Assembly: GCF_005877885.1 (NCBI RefSeq)
Contig: NZ_VCHY01000026.1
Location: forward strand, 1 to 61,864
Length of the DNA stretch: 61,864 nt
Direction: 5' to 3'
Source: Labilibacter sediminis
GTDB lineage: Bacteria > Bacteroidota > Bacteroidia > Bacteroidales > Marinilabiliaceae
Below are positions 52,901 to 61,233 of this stretch, one piece after another. The notes under the pieces were generated by a model. It had not been told where the DNA came from. It saw only the letters and a program-made list of their open reading frames with translations, and did not search any database. Position 1 is the first letter of the stretch; every line of letters starts with the position of its first letter. The position numbers were made by a program, and so were the translations under genes.

Positions 52901-53776
52901 TTTAAGGATACTACTTTTGTTATATCAGATATTGATGTTACGGAAGATAGTCGGGTTACGATCATCAATAAATCACCAGGTTCATGCGAAATTGTTATTG
53001 ACGATTTTTACATACAAAAACAACCGGACCCTATTGTTGAAGACTTTGAGAAGTTTAGCAATGCAAATACGGCATATCATGATGGAACATTTGAAGCACA
53101 AAATGACTCCACGTGGTCTTACATCAATGCACGTTCAAGTTCAGTGGTTTTAAATGGACAGAAATCCATTATGCTAGCTAATAACTGGGGACAGTTTACA
53201 ACTTCTGTTATAAAAGATAGAATTTCAAAGATTGAGTTCAAGGCACAGCAGGCATGGACTAGCGGTTTGTCCAACAGATTAATAACGGTACTTATTGAGA
53301 ACCTTGCCGGCGTAGAGTTAGAGTCCTATATTCTAGAATATGAAGCTGTTTCGGCTCTTCCGTTTAAGGACACCACTTTTGTTATATCAGATATTAATGT
53401 CACGGAAGATTGTAGAGTTACCATCATCAATAAATCGCCAAGTCAATGCGAAATAGTTATTGATGACATCTCTATTGAGAGAATAATTTCAGACAATATT
53501 CCTTCAGGAGTAAATGCAAGAAGTGCAACTGGGATTACTAAATATGAAACAGAAAATCCAATTGAAATATGTACAGCCTCAAACAATATTGTTGTGAAAA
53601 GTCAATCATTAGGCGATGTCTTCATTTATGACATAAGCGGTCGATTGATAAAGCAAGTTAAGCTAACCAGTGACTATGCCAATATCCCTATATATTCTGT
53701 GCAAGGATTATTAATTGTAAAAGTTGCTGATGGTCAAACAGTGGAAACAAAGAAAGTAATATTAAGAAATTATTAA
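49988..53776 (+). CDS. Large T9SS-secreted pectate-lyase-like beta-helix protein with four shared modules
   Basis: Secreted, 1262 aa. Order: signal peptide (about 1-19); shared module (about 20-172); a linker WTPQIWNSYTMDRTSS; a right-handed beta-helix (about 210-690) starting ITDFGGVANDSIDDTQALQDAI, the Pectate_lyase_3 entry motif, and ending in a block with HECYKLYPKSILVGLYHNH that resembles a DUF4955-type C-terminal region; three tandem shared modules (about 700-852, 860-1011, 1015-1165); and a T9SS sorting domain (about 1185-1262, VFIYDISGRLI, KKVILRNY). The beta-helix is paralogous to that at 55478-58303. With a GH105 enzyme in the operon and no standard lyase, a lyase-type cleavage of a uronic acid polysaccharide is a reasonable but unproven role. 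The sulfatase starts 1 nt after the stop. Confidence 0.75.
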   Translation: MIKLTLLVLILFCSTFLFAVEYENIETFEGHNCPDAGYNEDAFKSTSNDYWWSYVDCRNATGTYAITGESLLLDKYDGRISSSQIKGGISSLSFDMNNCWTTAQGLREFEANIYSEEDGVHTFAFSRSGTATGDTTIVIENINIEGFFSIEIKNTTTTTAIVIDNIKWNSYNNVTAWTPQIWNSYTMDRTSSTLYDFSYAGYKSGEDTIPYVAAKAYITDFGGVANDSIDDTQALQDAIDAVSALGGGAVLLPKGKFIFNSLGTNDGFVTIPSDVVIRGSGNGVDGTILFLSEYITSDYGKSLLCAEDLRVNTIVTPYAYVSSTSPKGGNEVYVASTSPFTAGDNIRVQMLNPEENGVRQNTLSLALVSPLVPEEGWTNFTKFDPFLAMFEIEKVVNDTTLQLKQPLMYDFTTEWGSRLVRCNFAENIGIENLRIQSAFAGGYSHHKNWEVDYGWSAIEFTNVKNGWIRDVVIEDMTLDITLKSSMNITVEDVIVKGLDGHSGPRATDSNFCLFRNSYMQAGRTHTLGLSGKSYGNVFTNIMVEPKNGSLDIHGGGFSSHNLFEKINNCNENSGGAAENMPHSGHYNVHWNMIGSIATFYNAPQYEFFSGYWNYADQIQARGGAFSHECYKLYPKSILVGLYHNHASINVDELNTDRDNEWIYIEGFNDEGVTPASLYDAQYERRMEFYPPVETQELVQSDTIYQDFETFSNLNSAYHNGSFIAQDSSKWTYINARSSTVVLNGQKSIMLANNAGQVTSSLIQGGLSTIKFMAQQAWTGGSSNRSLTVLVESTNGIELKSYILDYEAVSALPYKDTTFVITDIDVPHDCKVSVINNSPSQCEIVIDDIYLEKPVVTYPADTIYEDFEKFSNENTSYHDGTFIAQNDSVWSYIKARSSSVVLNGQKSIMLANNWGQFTTSVIKDRISKIEFKAQQAWTGGSSNRLITVLVENLAGAELRSYVLEYEAVSTLPFKDTTFVISDIDVTEDSRVTIINKSPGSCEIVIDDFYIQKQPDPIVEDFEKFSNANTAYHDGTFEAQNDSTWSYINARSSSVVLNGQKSIMLANNWGQFTTSVIKDRISKIEFKAQQAWTSGLSNRLITVLIENLAGVELESYILEYEAVSALPFKDTTFVISDINVTEDCRVTIINKSPSQCEIVIDDISIERIISDNIPSGVNARSATGITKYETENPIEICTASNNIVVKSQSLGDVFIYDISGRLIKQVKLTSDYANIPIYSVQGLLIVKVADGQTVETKKVILRNY
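52088..53484 (+). repeat. Three tandem intragenic module repeats
   Basis: Three ~455-bp units in frame (about 52088-52545, 52565-53022, 53030-53484) encode successive copies of the shared module. Units two and three are close at DNA level (for example TGGGGACAGTTTACAAC and TCTGTTATAAAAGATAGAAT occur in both), showing recent duplication or gene conversion; the first is more diverged. Confidence 0.85.
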
Positions 53777-53777
53777 G

Positions 53778-55307
53778 ATGAAGGTATTATCATATACAAT
53801 TACCGTCCTATTCTTTTCTCTCATATTTGTCTCGTGTCAAAAAAAGAAGGTAAGTAAAAAGCCCAATATTATTTATATACTGGCAGATGATTTGGGCTAT
53901 GGAGAATTAGGGTGTTACGGTCAGCAAAGGATTGAAACACCTAATATTGACCAATTGGCGAAAGCAGGTATGAGCTTCACACAGCATTATTCAGGAGCTC
54001 CTGTTTGTGCCCCTTCACGGGCTGTTCTGCTTACGGGTAAACATTTGGGACACTCACCTGTGAGAGGAAATGATGAATGGGCAGAACGTGGAGAAGTATG
54101 GAACTACAGAGCCATGATTAATGATCAAAAATTAGAAGGACAAAGACCTTTACCTGAAAATGAAATAACTATTGGTAAGCTATTGCAACAAGCAGGTTAC
54201 ACTACAGGAATTGTTGGAAAATGGGGATTAGGAGCCCCCAACACCTGCGGCGAACCAAGCAAACAGGGATTCGATTTCTTTTATGGTTATAATTGCCAAC
54301 GACAGGCGCACACCTATTATCCGGTGCATCTCTATAAAAACAATAGGCGTGTATATCTTAAAAACGATACCATAGAACCCAATAAATTACTTGAAAGCAA
54401 AGCTGATCCCTATGATATCAATAGTTATAAAAATTTTATGCTTAAGGATTATGCGCCGGACTTAATGTTTGATGAACTTTTGAATTTTGTTGAAGAAAAT
54501 AAGGGTAACCCATTCTTTATGTACTGGGCTGCACCAATGCCCCATGTTCCGCTTCAGGCACCTAAAAAGTGGGTGGATTATTATGTTGAAAAGTTTGGAG
54601 AAGAAGAGCCTTATCTTGGTGAAGATCGGTATTTTCCTACACGTTATCCGAAAGCAACTTATGCTGCAATGGTATCCTATTTTGATGAGCAAATAGGAAT
54701 ACTTGTCAATCAACTAAAAGAGTTAGGGTTGTATGATAATACTTTAATTATTTTCACTTCAGATAATGGAGCAACTTATAATGGAGGTACTAATTCAGAA
54801 TGGTTTAATAGTGGTGGAATTTTTAATGCAGCTTATGGGCGTGGTAAAGGTTTCCTTTACGAAGGTGGCATTAGAGTGCCAATGATAGCAGTGTGGAAAG
54901 ACAAGATTGATGCAGGTAGCTCAAATGATCATATCTCTTCATTTTATGATGTATTGCCTACCTTATGTGATATTGCCGAAATGAAAACTCCTCAAGATGT
55001 TGATGGGCTTAGCTTTCTACCTACATTGTTGGGGGAAGAACAGAAAGCACATGAGTTCCTTTATTGGGAATTTGCGGAGTATGACGGACAAGTTGCTGTA
55101 AGGATGGGAGACTGGAAAGTTACAATACAAAAAGCATTAACAAACAAACCTAGTTACGAATTGTACAATCTGATTGAAGACCCTCGGGAGCTTAATAATT
55201 TAGCTGAATCTCATCCAGAGATAATGAAAAAGGCTCAAGAAATAATGATACATGAGCATAAAATATCCTATAACAAAAAGTGGCATTTGCCTTTATTAGG
55301 TGATTAA
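53778..55307 (+). CDS. S1-family sulfatase, lipoprotein
   Basis: Predicted carbohydrate sulfatase, 509 aa. Lipobox IFVSC (Cys20); metal-binding DDLGYGELG near 37; CAPSR with formylglycine Cys77; LTGKHLGHSPVRGN; GKWGLG near 155; FTSDNGATYNGG and GFLYEGGIRVP near 345. Length and motifs are those of the arylsulfatase A-like S1 group. The start is only 1 nt after the stop of the beta-helix gene, so the two are translated from one message and probably act on the same sulfated glycan. The sulfatase is cell-envelope anchored, whereas the beta-helix protein is secreted by T9SS. Confidence 0.93.
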   Translation: MKVLSYTITVLFFSLIFVSCQKKKVSKKPNIIYILADDLGYGELGCYGQQRIETPNIDQLAKAGMSFTQHYSGAPVCAPSRAVLLTGKHLGHSPVRGNDEWAERGEVWNYRAMINDQKLEGQRPLPENEITIGKLLQQAGYTTGIVGKWGLGAPNTCGEPSKQGFDFFYGYNCQRQAHTYYPVHLYKNNRRVYLKNDTIEPNKLLESKADPYDINSYKNFMLKDYAPDLMFDELLNFVEENKGNPFFMYWAAPMPHVPLQAPKKWVDYYVEKFGEEEPYLGEDRYFPTRYPKATYAAMVSYFDEQIGILVNQLKELGLYDNTLIIFTSDNGATYNGGTNSEWFNSGGIFNAAYGRGKGFLYEGGIRVPMIAVWKDKIDAGSSNDHISSFYDVLPTLCDIAEMKTPQDVDGLSFLPTLLGEEQKAHEFLYWEFAEYDGQVAVRMGDWKVTIQKALTNKPSYELYNLIEDPRELNNLAESHPEIMKKAQEIMIHEHKISYNKKWHLPLLGD

Positions 55308-55477
55308 CATAAGTGGCATAGTTGGTGAGAGAATGCCCGCATGTCATTTAAGCATTAATACATTATTTTTTTAAAACACATGTAACGACCTGGTGAAATT
55401 TAATGATTCTATTTTTTATACTGGAGAATAATTAAATTTCTTTTGAGTTCCATGCAACAAATGAAAATTATAATCGC

Positions 55478-58303
55478 ATGAAAAATACAATAAGTGTAGA
55501 AAAGTTGTTCATTATTTTTACATTACTATTTTCCACAGTTCTGGTCGCTCAGGAAAAAAAGAAGTTCGTTTTTGAAGATTCTTTTATTGAGGCAGGTGAA
55601 AGCTCGGAAATGAATTATGGCACTAATGGTGATTTAAGGTTGCAGAATCCAGGGAAGATAAACAAGTACAATAGAGAAGTTTTCCTGAAGTTCAAAATTA
55701 AAAAAGTCGAAGATGTAAAAACTGCCGTTCTTTATGTGTATGGTAGAGCTTTTCCGAAACCAGGTGTTATCCAAAGTGGTATTCCTATCGTGGTGGATGG
55801 CGTTAGCAACGACTGGCAAGAATCTGGTATTACCTGGGGAAGACAACCCAAAGTTTTATTGACCATTGGTCAATCAGAGTTAAAGAAAGCGACAAAGGAG
55901 GAGTGGCACGCTATAACCTTAGACGCTGATTTTGTAAAGTCTCAATTAAATCAGGGTTTTCTATCCTTAAGAATACAACAACCAAAATATAATGGATTGG
56001 GAGGAGTAATTTATAGTAAGGAAAAAACTTGGTCAGATGGCACTTCTGCAGATAAGGAGCCCTATATCGTTATTAATGGGAAAAAAGCTGTGGAGGCCAA
56101 AGAAGCAAAAGCGATAAATAAGAAAGAAGACAAATCTGTAGCTCATGTTATCACAGAAAAAGTATCTGTTGCAACAGATGTTGTGGTGTCCGATTCACCT
56201 CAAGGCAATGATGATCTTATTGTATTTGGCGGAAAAACAAAGCAGACGAATAAAGAGGTCTTTTTGCAATATAAAACAGGAGCAATAACTAACCACATTG
56301 TAAAAGCCACCCTATATCTGCAGGTTAAATCGCCATCTGCTGATGCGGCTTTAGCAATTTATGATGCAAAAGGTTATAATCTCGATGAAGAAAAAACGAC
56401 GTTAAAATATAGACCTGTGACAGGTGAGAATATTGCGAGCATTGATGTTAAAAAAAGCGATGAATACACTATTATCCCAATGGATGTAACAAAGGCAGCT
56501 CAGAAAGCTCATGCTATTATTCGTGGAGATTTAACTATTTGTATTACAGATTCGAAGCATTCTGAAGTGCCAGTTTACATAGGTTCAAGAGAGTCTGACA
56601 CATACAGATCTTTCTTAGTGCTAAAAACTGTTGATCCGGTATCCTTACAAGCTAAAAATGTAAAGGTAGAATTACCAAATTATCCAAACCCCGAGAAAGA
56701 TAGAAAACGATACGACAAATGGATTGTTGAAAACCCTGTACCGGAAAATGCCTGGGTGCCTGAGTTATGGAAGGATTATGTAATGCAAGGAGGGAGATCG
56801 CGCTTGAATGATTTTTCCTATGCTGGCTACCATTATGGAGAAAAAGCCATTCCCGTAGTTGAAAATATAATTGGTAAAGTGACCGATTTTGGCGCTATAC
56901 CCAACGATGGAATAGATGACACCAAAGCAATACAAAAAGCTTTTGACAAGTTAGCCCGTAAGAAAGGAGTTATCCTCTTTCCTAAAGGACGATATATCGT
57001 TAATGGAGATCCCGAAAACCCAACACAATTAGAGCTGAATGGAAGTAACATTGTATTAAGAGGGGAAGGCTCCGGAGAAGATGGTACAATCATTTACATG
57101 AGTAATAAATATCTACCTGAAAAAGGATTTGGAGATTATGTCTTGGAAATTGGTAAAGAGGCTCCATATTTTGAAAAGTCTTCTTCTAAAATTACAACTG
57201 AAGCTCATAGAGGTGATCGGACATTAATCGTTGAAAGTACGGATAACTTTTCCAGTGGAGACTATGTTAAAATAATATTCTACTCAGATAAAGATGAACA
57301 AGGCAATCGGAAAGTGGATCTCGGAAGAACCCTTACCTACCCTCTTGTAGAAGAATTGGAATGGACGAATTTTAAAAAATACGATCCGTATGTGTCAGTT
57401 AATCAAATTGAAAAAGTAGTAGATGCTAATACCGTAATCTTAAAAACAGCTTTAAAGATGGATGTGCTGATGCGATGGAATCCAAGATTGCATTATCATA
57501 AATTACACGAAGAGGTAGGAGTTGAAAACATTAGATTTGAAGGGGATTGGCACGGACCCTATAAACACCATGGATCTCGAGAGATGGACTATGGGTGGAG
57601 CGCTCTATCGATGAATAATGTAGCAAATGGTTGGGTAAAGAATGTAACATTCCATAATCTCACCAATGACTTTAGAAGTATTGCATGTAAAAATGTGACA
57701 GTACAAGATATTACGATTACAGGAGCGCCAGGTCATCATTGTATCTATGGTTCAAAATCGTATGATTTATTAGTAACTGATATCGAAATAATAGCGCCGA
57801 GAACTCACGGACTAGGGGTGACAGGAATAAATGAAGGTTGCGTATTTACCAATGCCACAATCTCGGGTGATGATGGAGAGCTAGATTTTCATGGAGGAGG
57901 TTTTCCTATGTGTAACCTTTTTGAAAATATTAGAAATGCTAGCGTTGCCGGAGCCGGAGCAGTTCAAAACATTCCTCACTCAGGAAGAGAAAATACTTTT
58001 TGGAACATTGAAGCAAACAGCCAAAAGCCACTTTATGAAGAGCTGAAAGATGAATTTATACCTTATGGTTTCTGGAATTATTGGTCAACAATTGAACGAC
58101 GAAAAGAGGTGCGTACGGACTGTTATAAACTGTATCCCGGTAGTTTAATCATTGGAGTTTATAAGCCTCAGCGCACTCTAAAGATTGGAGGCGTTTCATC
58201 AGACAGAGATGAGGACTTTATTTATATTGAAGGATTGAACAAGGAAAATGTTTGGCCACAATCTCTTTATAAGGCTCAATTAAAATTACGTACAGATCAA
58301 TAA
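55478..58303 (+). CDS. Secreted beta-helix protein with two DNRLRE/CBM96-like modules
   Basis: Secreted, 941 aa, signal peptide about 1-24. Two N-terminal beta-sandwich modules of the DNRLRE/CBM96 type (about 29-203: DSFIEAGESSEMNYGTNGDL, VFLKFKI, DWQESGITWGRQP; and about 225-390, degenerate). A beta-helix follows (about 425-930) with WVPELWKDYVMQGGRSRL, KVTDFGAIPNDGIDDTKAIQ, GEGSGEDGTI and a C-terminal DCYKLYPGSLIIGVYK block like the protein at 49988-53776. It lacks the shared modules and the T9SS domain. CBM96 modules are reported from alginate lyases, which fits a uronic acid polymer. Likely role: depolymerase or oligosaccharide-acting enzyme of PUL2, mechanism unknown. Confidence 0.75.
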   Translation: MKNTISVEKLFIIFTLLFSTVLVAQEKKKFVFEDSFIEAGESSEMNYGTNGDLRLQNPGKINKYNREVFLKFKIKKVEDVKTAVLYVYGRAFPKPGVIQSGIPIVVDGVSNDWQESGITWGRQPKVLLTIGQSELKKATKEEWHAITLDADFVKSQLNQGFLSLRIQQPKYNGLGGVIYSKEKTWSDGTSADKEPYIVINGKKAVEAKEAKAINKKEDKSVAHVITEKVSVATDVVVSDSPQGNDDLIVFGGKTKQTNKEVFLQYKTGAITNHIVKATLYLQVKSPSADAALAIYDAKGYNLDEEKTTLKYRPVTGENIASIDVKKSDEYTIIPMDVTKAAQKAHAIIRGDLTICITDSKHSEVPVYIGSRESDTYRSFLVLKTVDPVSLQAKNVKVELPNYPNPEKDRKRYDKWIVENPVPENAWVPELWKDYVMQGGRSRLNDFSYAGYHYGEKAIPVVENIIGKVTDFGAIPNDGIDDTKAIQKAFDKLARKKGVILFPKGRYIVNGDPENPTQLELNGSNIVLRGEGSGEDGTIIYMSNKYLPEKGFGDYVLEIGKEAPYFEKSSSKITTEAHRGDRTLIVESTDNFSSGDYVKIIFYSDKDEQGNRKVDLGRTLTYPLVEELEWTNFKKYDPYVSVNQIEKVVDANTVILKTALKMDVLMRWNPRLHYHKLHEEVGVENIRFEGDWHGPYKHHGSREMDYGWSALSMNNVANGWVKNVTFHNLTNDFRSIACKNVTVQDITITGAPGHHCIYGSKSYDLLVTDIEIIAPRTHGLGVTGINEGCVFTNATISGDDGELDFHGGGFPMCNLFENIRNASVAGAGAVQNIPHSGRENTFWNIEANSQKPLYEELKDEFIPYGFWNYWSTIERRKEVRTDCYKLYPGSLIIGVYKPQRTLKIGGVSSDRDEDFIYIEGLNKENVWPQSLYKAQLKLRTDQ

Positions 58304-58320
58304 TAGTACAGTTAAATGGC

Positions 58321-58355
58321 AGCGATGCCTCATAATCGCCATATGAGGCATCGCT
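58321..58355. terminator. Strong hairpin between the beta-helix and esterase genes
   Basis: Perfect 13-bp stem AGCGATGCCTCAT (58321-58333) with ATGAGGCATCGCT (58343-58355), loop of 9 nt, 18 nt after the stop. No T run follows on either strand, so it may be a factor-assisted terminator, an RNA-stability element or a small symmetric binding site. Confidence 0.5.
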
Positions 58356-58437
58356 TCAGTTAATATTGAAGTATTAAAATATCTCTTTATGAATCTCAAA
58401 AGAAGTTACGGTTATCAAAATCATATAATCAAAAAAT

Positions 58438-59757
58438 ATGAGGAACTTTAAACTACTACACCTTATTATCCTATTAATACTTCCATCGTTCCTGTTTTCA
58501 CAACCAGCACGTAAGGATGTGAATATTATAATAACTCCTGTAAGTAATGACTGGACATATGATTTAAGTGAAAATGCGAGTTTTGAAGTAAAAGTTGAGA
58601 ATAAAGAGGGTGATCTGATTCCTAATGTTAATATATCCTATACAATAGGTTTGGAAAAGATTGGAGAGGTAAGATCAAGCGGAAGTGAAGTGCTTAAAAA
58701 TGGGGAAACAATTATTGAAGGAGTGTCTCTGGGTGTTCCGGGTTTTATAGAATGTAAAGTAAGTGCAGAAGTTAATGGCAAGAAGTATTATGGTTCAGGA
58801 ACTGCCGGTTTTGAACCGGAAAAGATAAAACCAACCGTAAGCATGCCTGATGATTTTGATGCCTTTTGGAGTAAAGCAAAAGACGATCTCTCCAAAGTGC
58901 CAATGAATGCTATTGCAACACTTGAGACTGAACTTTGCACGGATGAGATTAATGTATATCACATTAGAATAGATAATTATAAAGCTCTTACAACATATAG
59001 GGGGAATAGTAGAATTTACGGAATGCTTTCTGTTCCTAAAAAAGCGGGCAAATACCCTGCAATACTTCAAGTGCCTGGTGCAGGAATAAGACAGTATGGA
59101 AGAGATGACCGTGCTGCAAAAGGAGTTATGGTATTAAGTATAGGTATTCACGGCATACCCGTAAATATGGAGCAGTCTTTTTATGATGATTTGAGAGGGG
59201 GAGCATTACACAATTACTACTCTATGGAGCTCTACGATAAAAATAAATACTATTATAAAAGAGTATATCTAGGGTGTGTTCGTGCAATAGACTATATTTA
59301 TTCACGCCCTGAGTTTGATGGCAACAATATTGCAGTTTCCGGAGGGAGTCAAGGGGGAGCACTTTCAATTGTTACGGCAGCATTAGATCAAAGAGTTGAT
59401 TGCCTGGCTGCATTTTATCCTGCATTATGTGATCTTACAGGACCTTTAGATGGAAGAACAGGTGGCTGGCCTAATATGCTGATGAACAAAAAGGATCGAA
59501 TGGCAAATCCTCTATGGGAGAAAAATATTTGTTATTTTGATGTCGTTAATTTTGCAAAAAAACTCAAAGTACAAGGATGGTACTCATGGGGATTTAATGA
59601 CAAAGTATGTCCACCAACTTCTACATATGCTGCATATAATTCAATTAGAGCAGCAAAAGAATTACACATATATCATGAAACAGAACATTGGACATATCCG
59701 GAACAAAAGGAAAATTGTAATTTATGGTTGTATCAAAAATTAGGCGTTATACCATAA
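58438..59757 (+). CDS. Acetyl xylan esterase (AXE1)-family alpha/beta hydrolase
   Basis: Secreted esterase, 439 aa. Signal peptide (about 1-21), an N-terminal beta-sandwich domain (about 25-130) common in Bacteroidota AXE1 proteins, and an alpha/beta-hydrolase domain: nucleophile Ser304 in GGSQGG, probable Asp in FNDKVCPP near 396, and His417 in ETEHWTYPEQ. The family is CE7-like and removes acetyl groups from sugars. It closes PUL2, 134 nt after the beta-helix gene. Its presence implies an acetylated substrate or side chain; the specific ester is unknown. Confidence 0.87.
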   Translation: MRNFKLLHLIILLILPSFLFSQPARKDVNIIITPVSNDWTYDLSENASFEVKVENKEGDLIPNVNISYTIGLEKIGEVRSSGSEVLKNGETIIEGVSLGVPGFIECKVSAEVNGKKYYGSGTAGFEPEKIKPTVSMPDDFDAFWSKAKDDLSKVPMNAIATLETELCTDEINVYHIRIDNYKALTTYRGNSRIYGMLSVPKKAGKYPAILQVPGAGIRQYGRDDRAAKGVMVLSIGIHGIPVNMEQSFYDDLRGGALHNYYSMELYDKNKYYYKRVYLGCVRAIDYIYSRPEFDGNNIAVSGGSQGGALSIVTAALDQRVDCLAAFYPALCDLTGPLDGRTGGWPNMLMNKKDRMANPLWEKNICYFDVVNFAKKLKVQGWYSWGFNDKVCPPTSTYAAYNSIRAAKELHIYHETEHWTYPEQKENCNLWLYQKLGVIP

Positions 59758-59876
59758 TGCTTTAGTCCCTGCTTTATAATCGCAACGCTCATTTGATATC
59801 TTCAAGTTTAAATAGAGAGACGAAAATGAGCTTGTTGTATGTTTTTATTGCATATCGAAATGTGTAATATTAATTA

Positions 59877-59913
59877 ACAAAGGCTCATAGGTTGAAAACT
59901 TAGGAGCCTTTGT
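59877..59913 (-). terminator. Intrinsic terminator between PUL2 and the integrase gene
   Basis: ACAAAGGCTC (59877-59886) pairs with GAGCCTTTGT (59904-59913). On the minus strand it follows the integrase stop by 6 nt and leads into TTAATTAATATTA; on the plus strand it lies 120 nt after the esterase. It can serve both converging genes. Confidence 0.7.
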
Positions 59914-59919
59914 AGATTC

Positions 59920-61134
59920 TTAATACAAATCCTTAATCTTCTCCATATTTTTTTGAATCAAAGCTTCCGTTGTCCTGGCATAACGTTGCGTCATTTTCGT
60001 ACTGGAATGACCTAGTGTTTTTGATACAACCTCTAAAGGCATGTTATTCTCTAAAGCAACGGTTGTTGCAAAGGTATGCCTGGCAGTATGTGTTGATATA
60101 GATTTATCAATACCACATATGATTCCTATTTCTTTCAAAAAGGCGTTCATTTTCTGATTACTTAAAACAGGAAGCACTGTACCCTTTTCATTAAGTTCCG
60201 GGTTGTTTTCATATTTGGTCATTAACTTTTTGGCGGCCTCAATAACAAAGATGGTGCTCATCTGGTCGGTTTTCTTGCGTTTTTTATGAATCCAGGTAAT
60301 TCCATTGCTATCAGTTGTTATGTGTTCACGTTTTAATGATTTGGCATCGGAGAAAGCCAGCCCGGTAAAGCAACAAAAGACAAAAACATCACGAACCTGC
60401 CGTAAGCGTTCTATGCTTATTTCTTTATTAATTAGGGTACTCAATTCATCTTTAGTGAGATATACTGCATCAACAGGTTTTAGTTTGAATTTAATGGTCG
60501 CAAAAGGGTCTTTCTTTATCCAACCATTGGACAGTGCAATGCGTACTATCTTTTTAAAGTTTTTCAGATACTTAATGGCAGTGTTGTGGGCACATTTACG
60601 CTCGGTTTTTAGGTATAACTCATAATTACGTACAAACTGATGATTCAGGTCTTCCAAGGCCACGTCTTCACGCTTATACTGCCAACGAATAAAGTCTTTT
60701 GTGTGCATGTAAGAAGTCTCGTAACGCTGAATAGTGTCTGGTGCGAAATCAATACCAATTAGTTTCCTGGCATTGTCGTTATGTTCCTGGAATACTTTTA
60801 GGATGGTTCGCCTCGTTTCTTTTTTACCAATTAATTTTTCCTGAATAATTCGAGCAGTAACGGTTTGATTATCCAAAATCATAAAATCAATATAGGATAA
60901 TATCTTCCGATGATATTGATCGATGAACTCATTGAGCTCAGCAATTTCTTGATTTCTGCCTTTGGCTCTTTCCTTTTTGTCATCCCAGTTGGCAGGATTA
61001 ACATGTTTTTTAAGTGAGAACTCTGTTCTTTCCTTATTAATAGTGATTCTAACAAAGATTGTTGCATCTCCACTTTTGGTAAGCTTAGTTCTTTTAATGA
61101 AGAACAGGATTTTGACATTTTCAAGTCCACTCAT
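59920..61134 (-). CDS. Tyrosine-type site-specific recombinase (CTnDOT-like integrase)
   Basis: Integrase, 404 aa, of the Bacteroidota conjugative/mobilizable element type. N-terminal arm-binding domain (about 1-95: LFFIKRTKLTKSGDATIFVR), SAM-like core-binding domain (about 105-205), catalytic domain (about 210-400) with HTARHTFATT (His-x-x-Arg), LGHSS (His) and the nucleophile Tyr in MTQRYA. The position of the first catalytic Arg reads TGLAFSD, so that Arg is absent; the CTnDOT integrase is also known to lack it. The gene starts 247 nt from a tRNA-Ser fragment (61381-61412), the expected attachment site. It is the mobility gene of a genomic island; excisionase or transfer genes are not seen in the window. 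Confidence 0.93.
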   Translation of the reverse strand: MSGLENVKILFFIKRTKLTKSGDATIFVRITINKERTEFSLKKHVNPANWDDKKERAKGRNQEIAELNEFIDQYHRKILSYIDFMILDNQTVTARIIQEKLIGKKETRRTILKVFQEHNDNARKLIGIDFAPDTIQRYETSYMHTKDFIRWQYKREDVALEDLNHQFVRNYELYLKTERKCAHNTAIKYLKNFKKIVRIALSNGWIKKDPFATIKFKLKPVDAVYLTKDELSTLINKEISIERLRQVRDVFVFCCFTGLAFSDAKSLKREHITTDSNGITWIHKKRKKTDQMSTIFVIEAAKKLMTKYENNPELNEKGTVLPVLSNQKMNAFLKEIGIICGIDKSISTHTARHTFATTVALENNMPLEVVSKTLGHSSTKMTQRYARTTEALIQKNMEKIKDLY

Positions 61135-61233
61135 AATGATAAATTTTAATGTTAAAATTATTTCTATGAGTTCATTTTGTAACGATTTAAAATCGAGTAA
61201 TACAGCGCAATGCAGAGTATTTTAAACTGTCAA

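Noticed and set aside
52088-53484. CRISPR array or minisatellite
   Set aside because: The repeat unit is ~455 bp, stays in frame and encodes protein modules; there are no short repeats with spacers. No CRISPR array was seen anywhere in the window.
60962-61225. Plus-strand frame overlapping the start of the integrase
   Set aside because: It covers the conserved arm-binding domain of the integrase in antisense and has no recognisable features.
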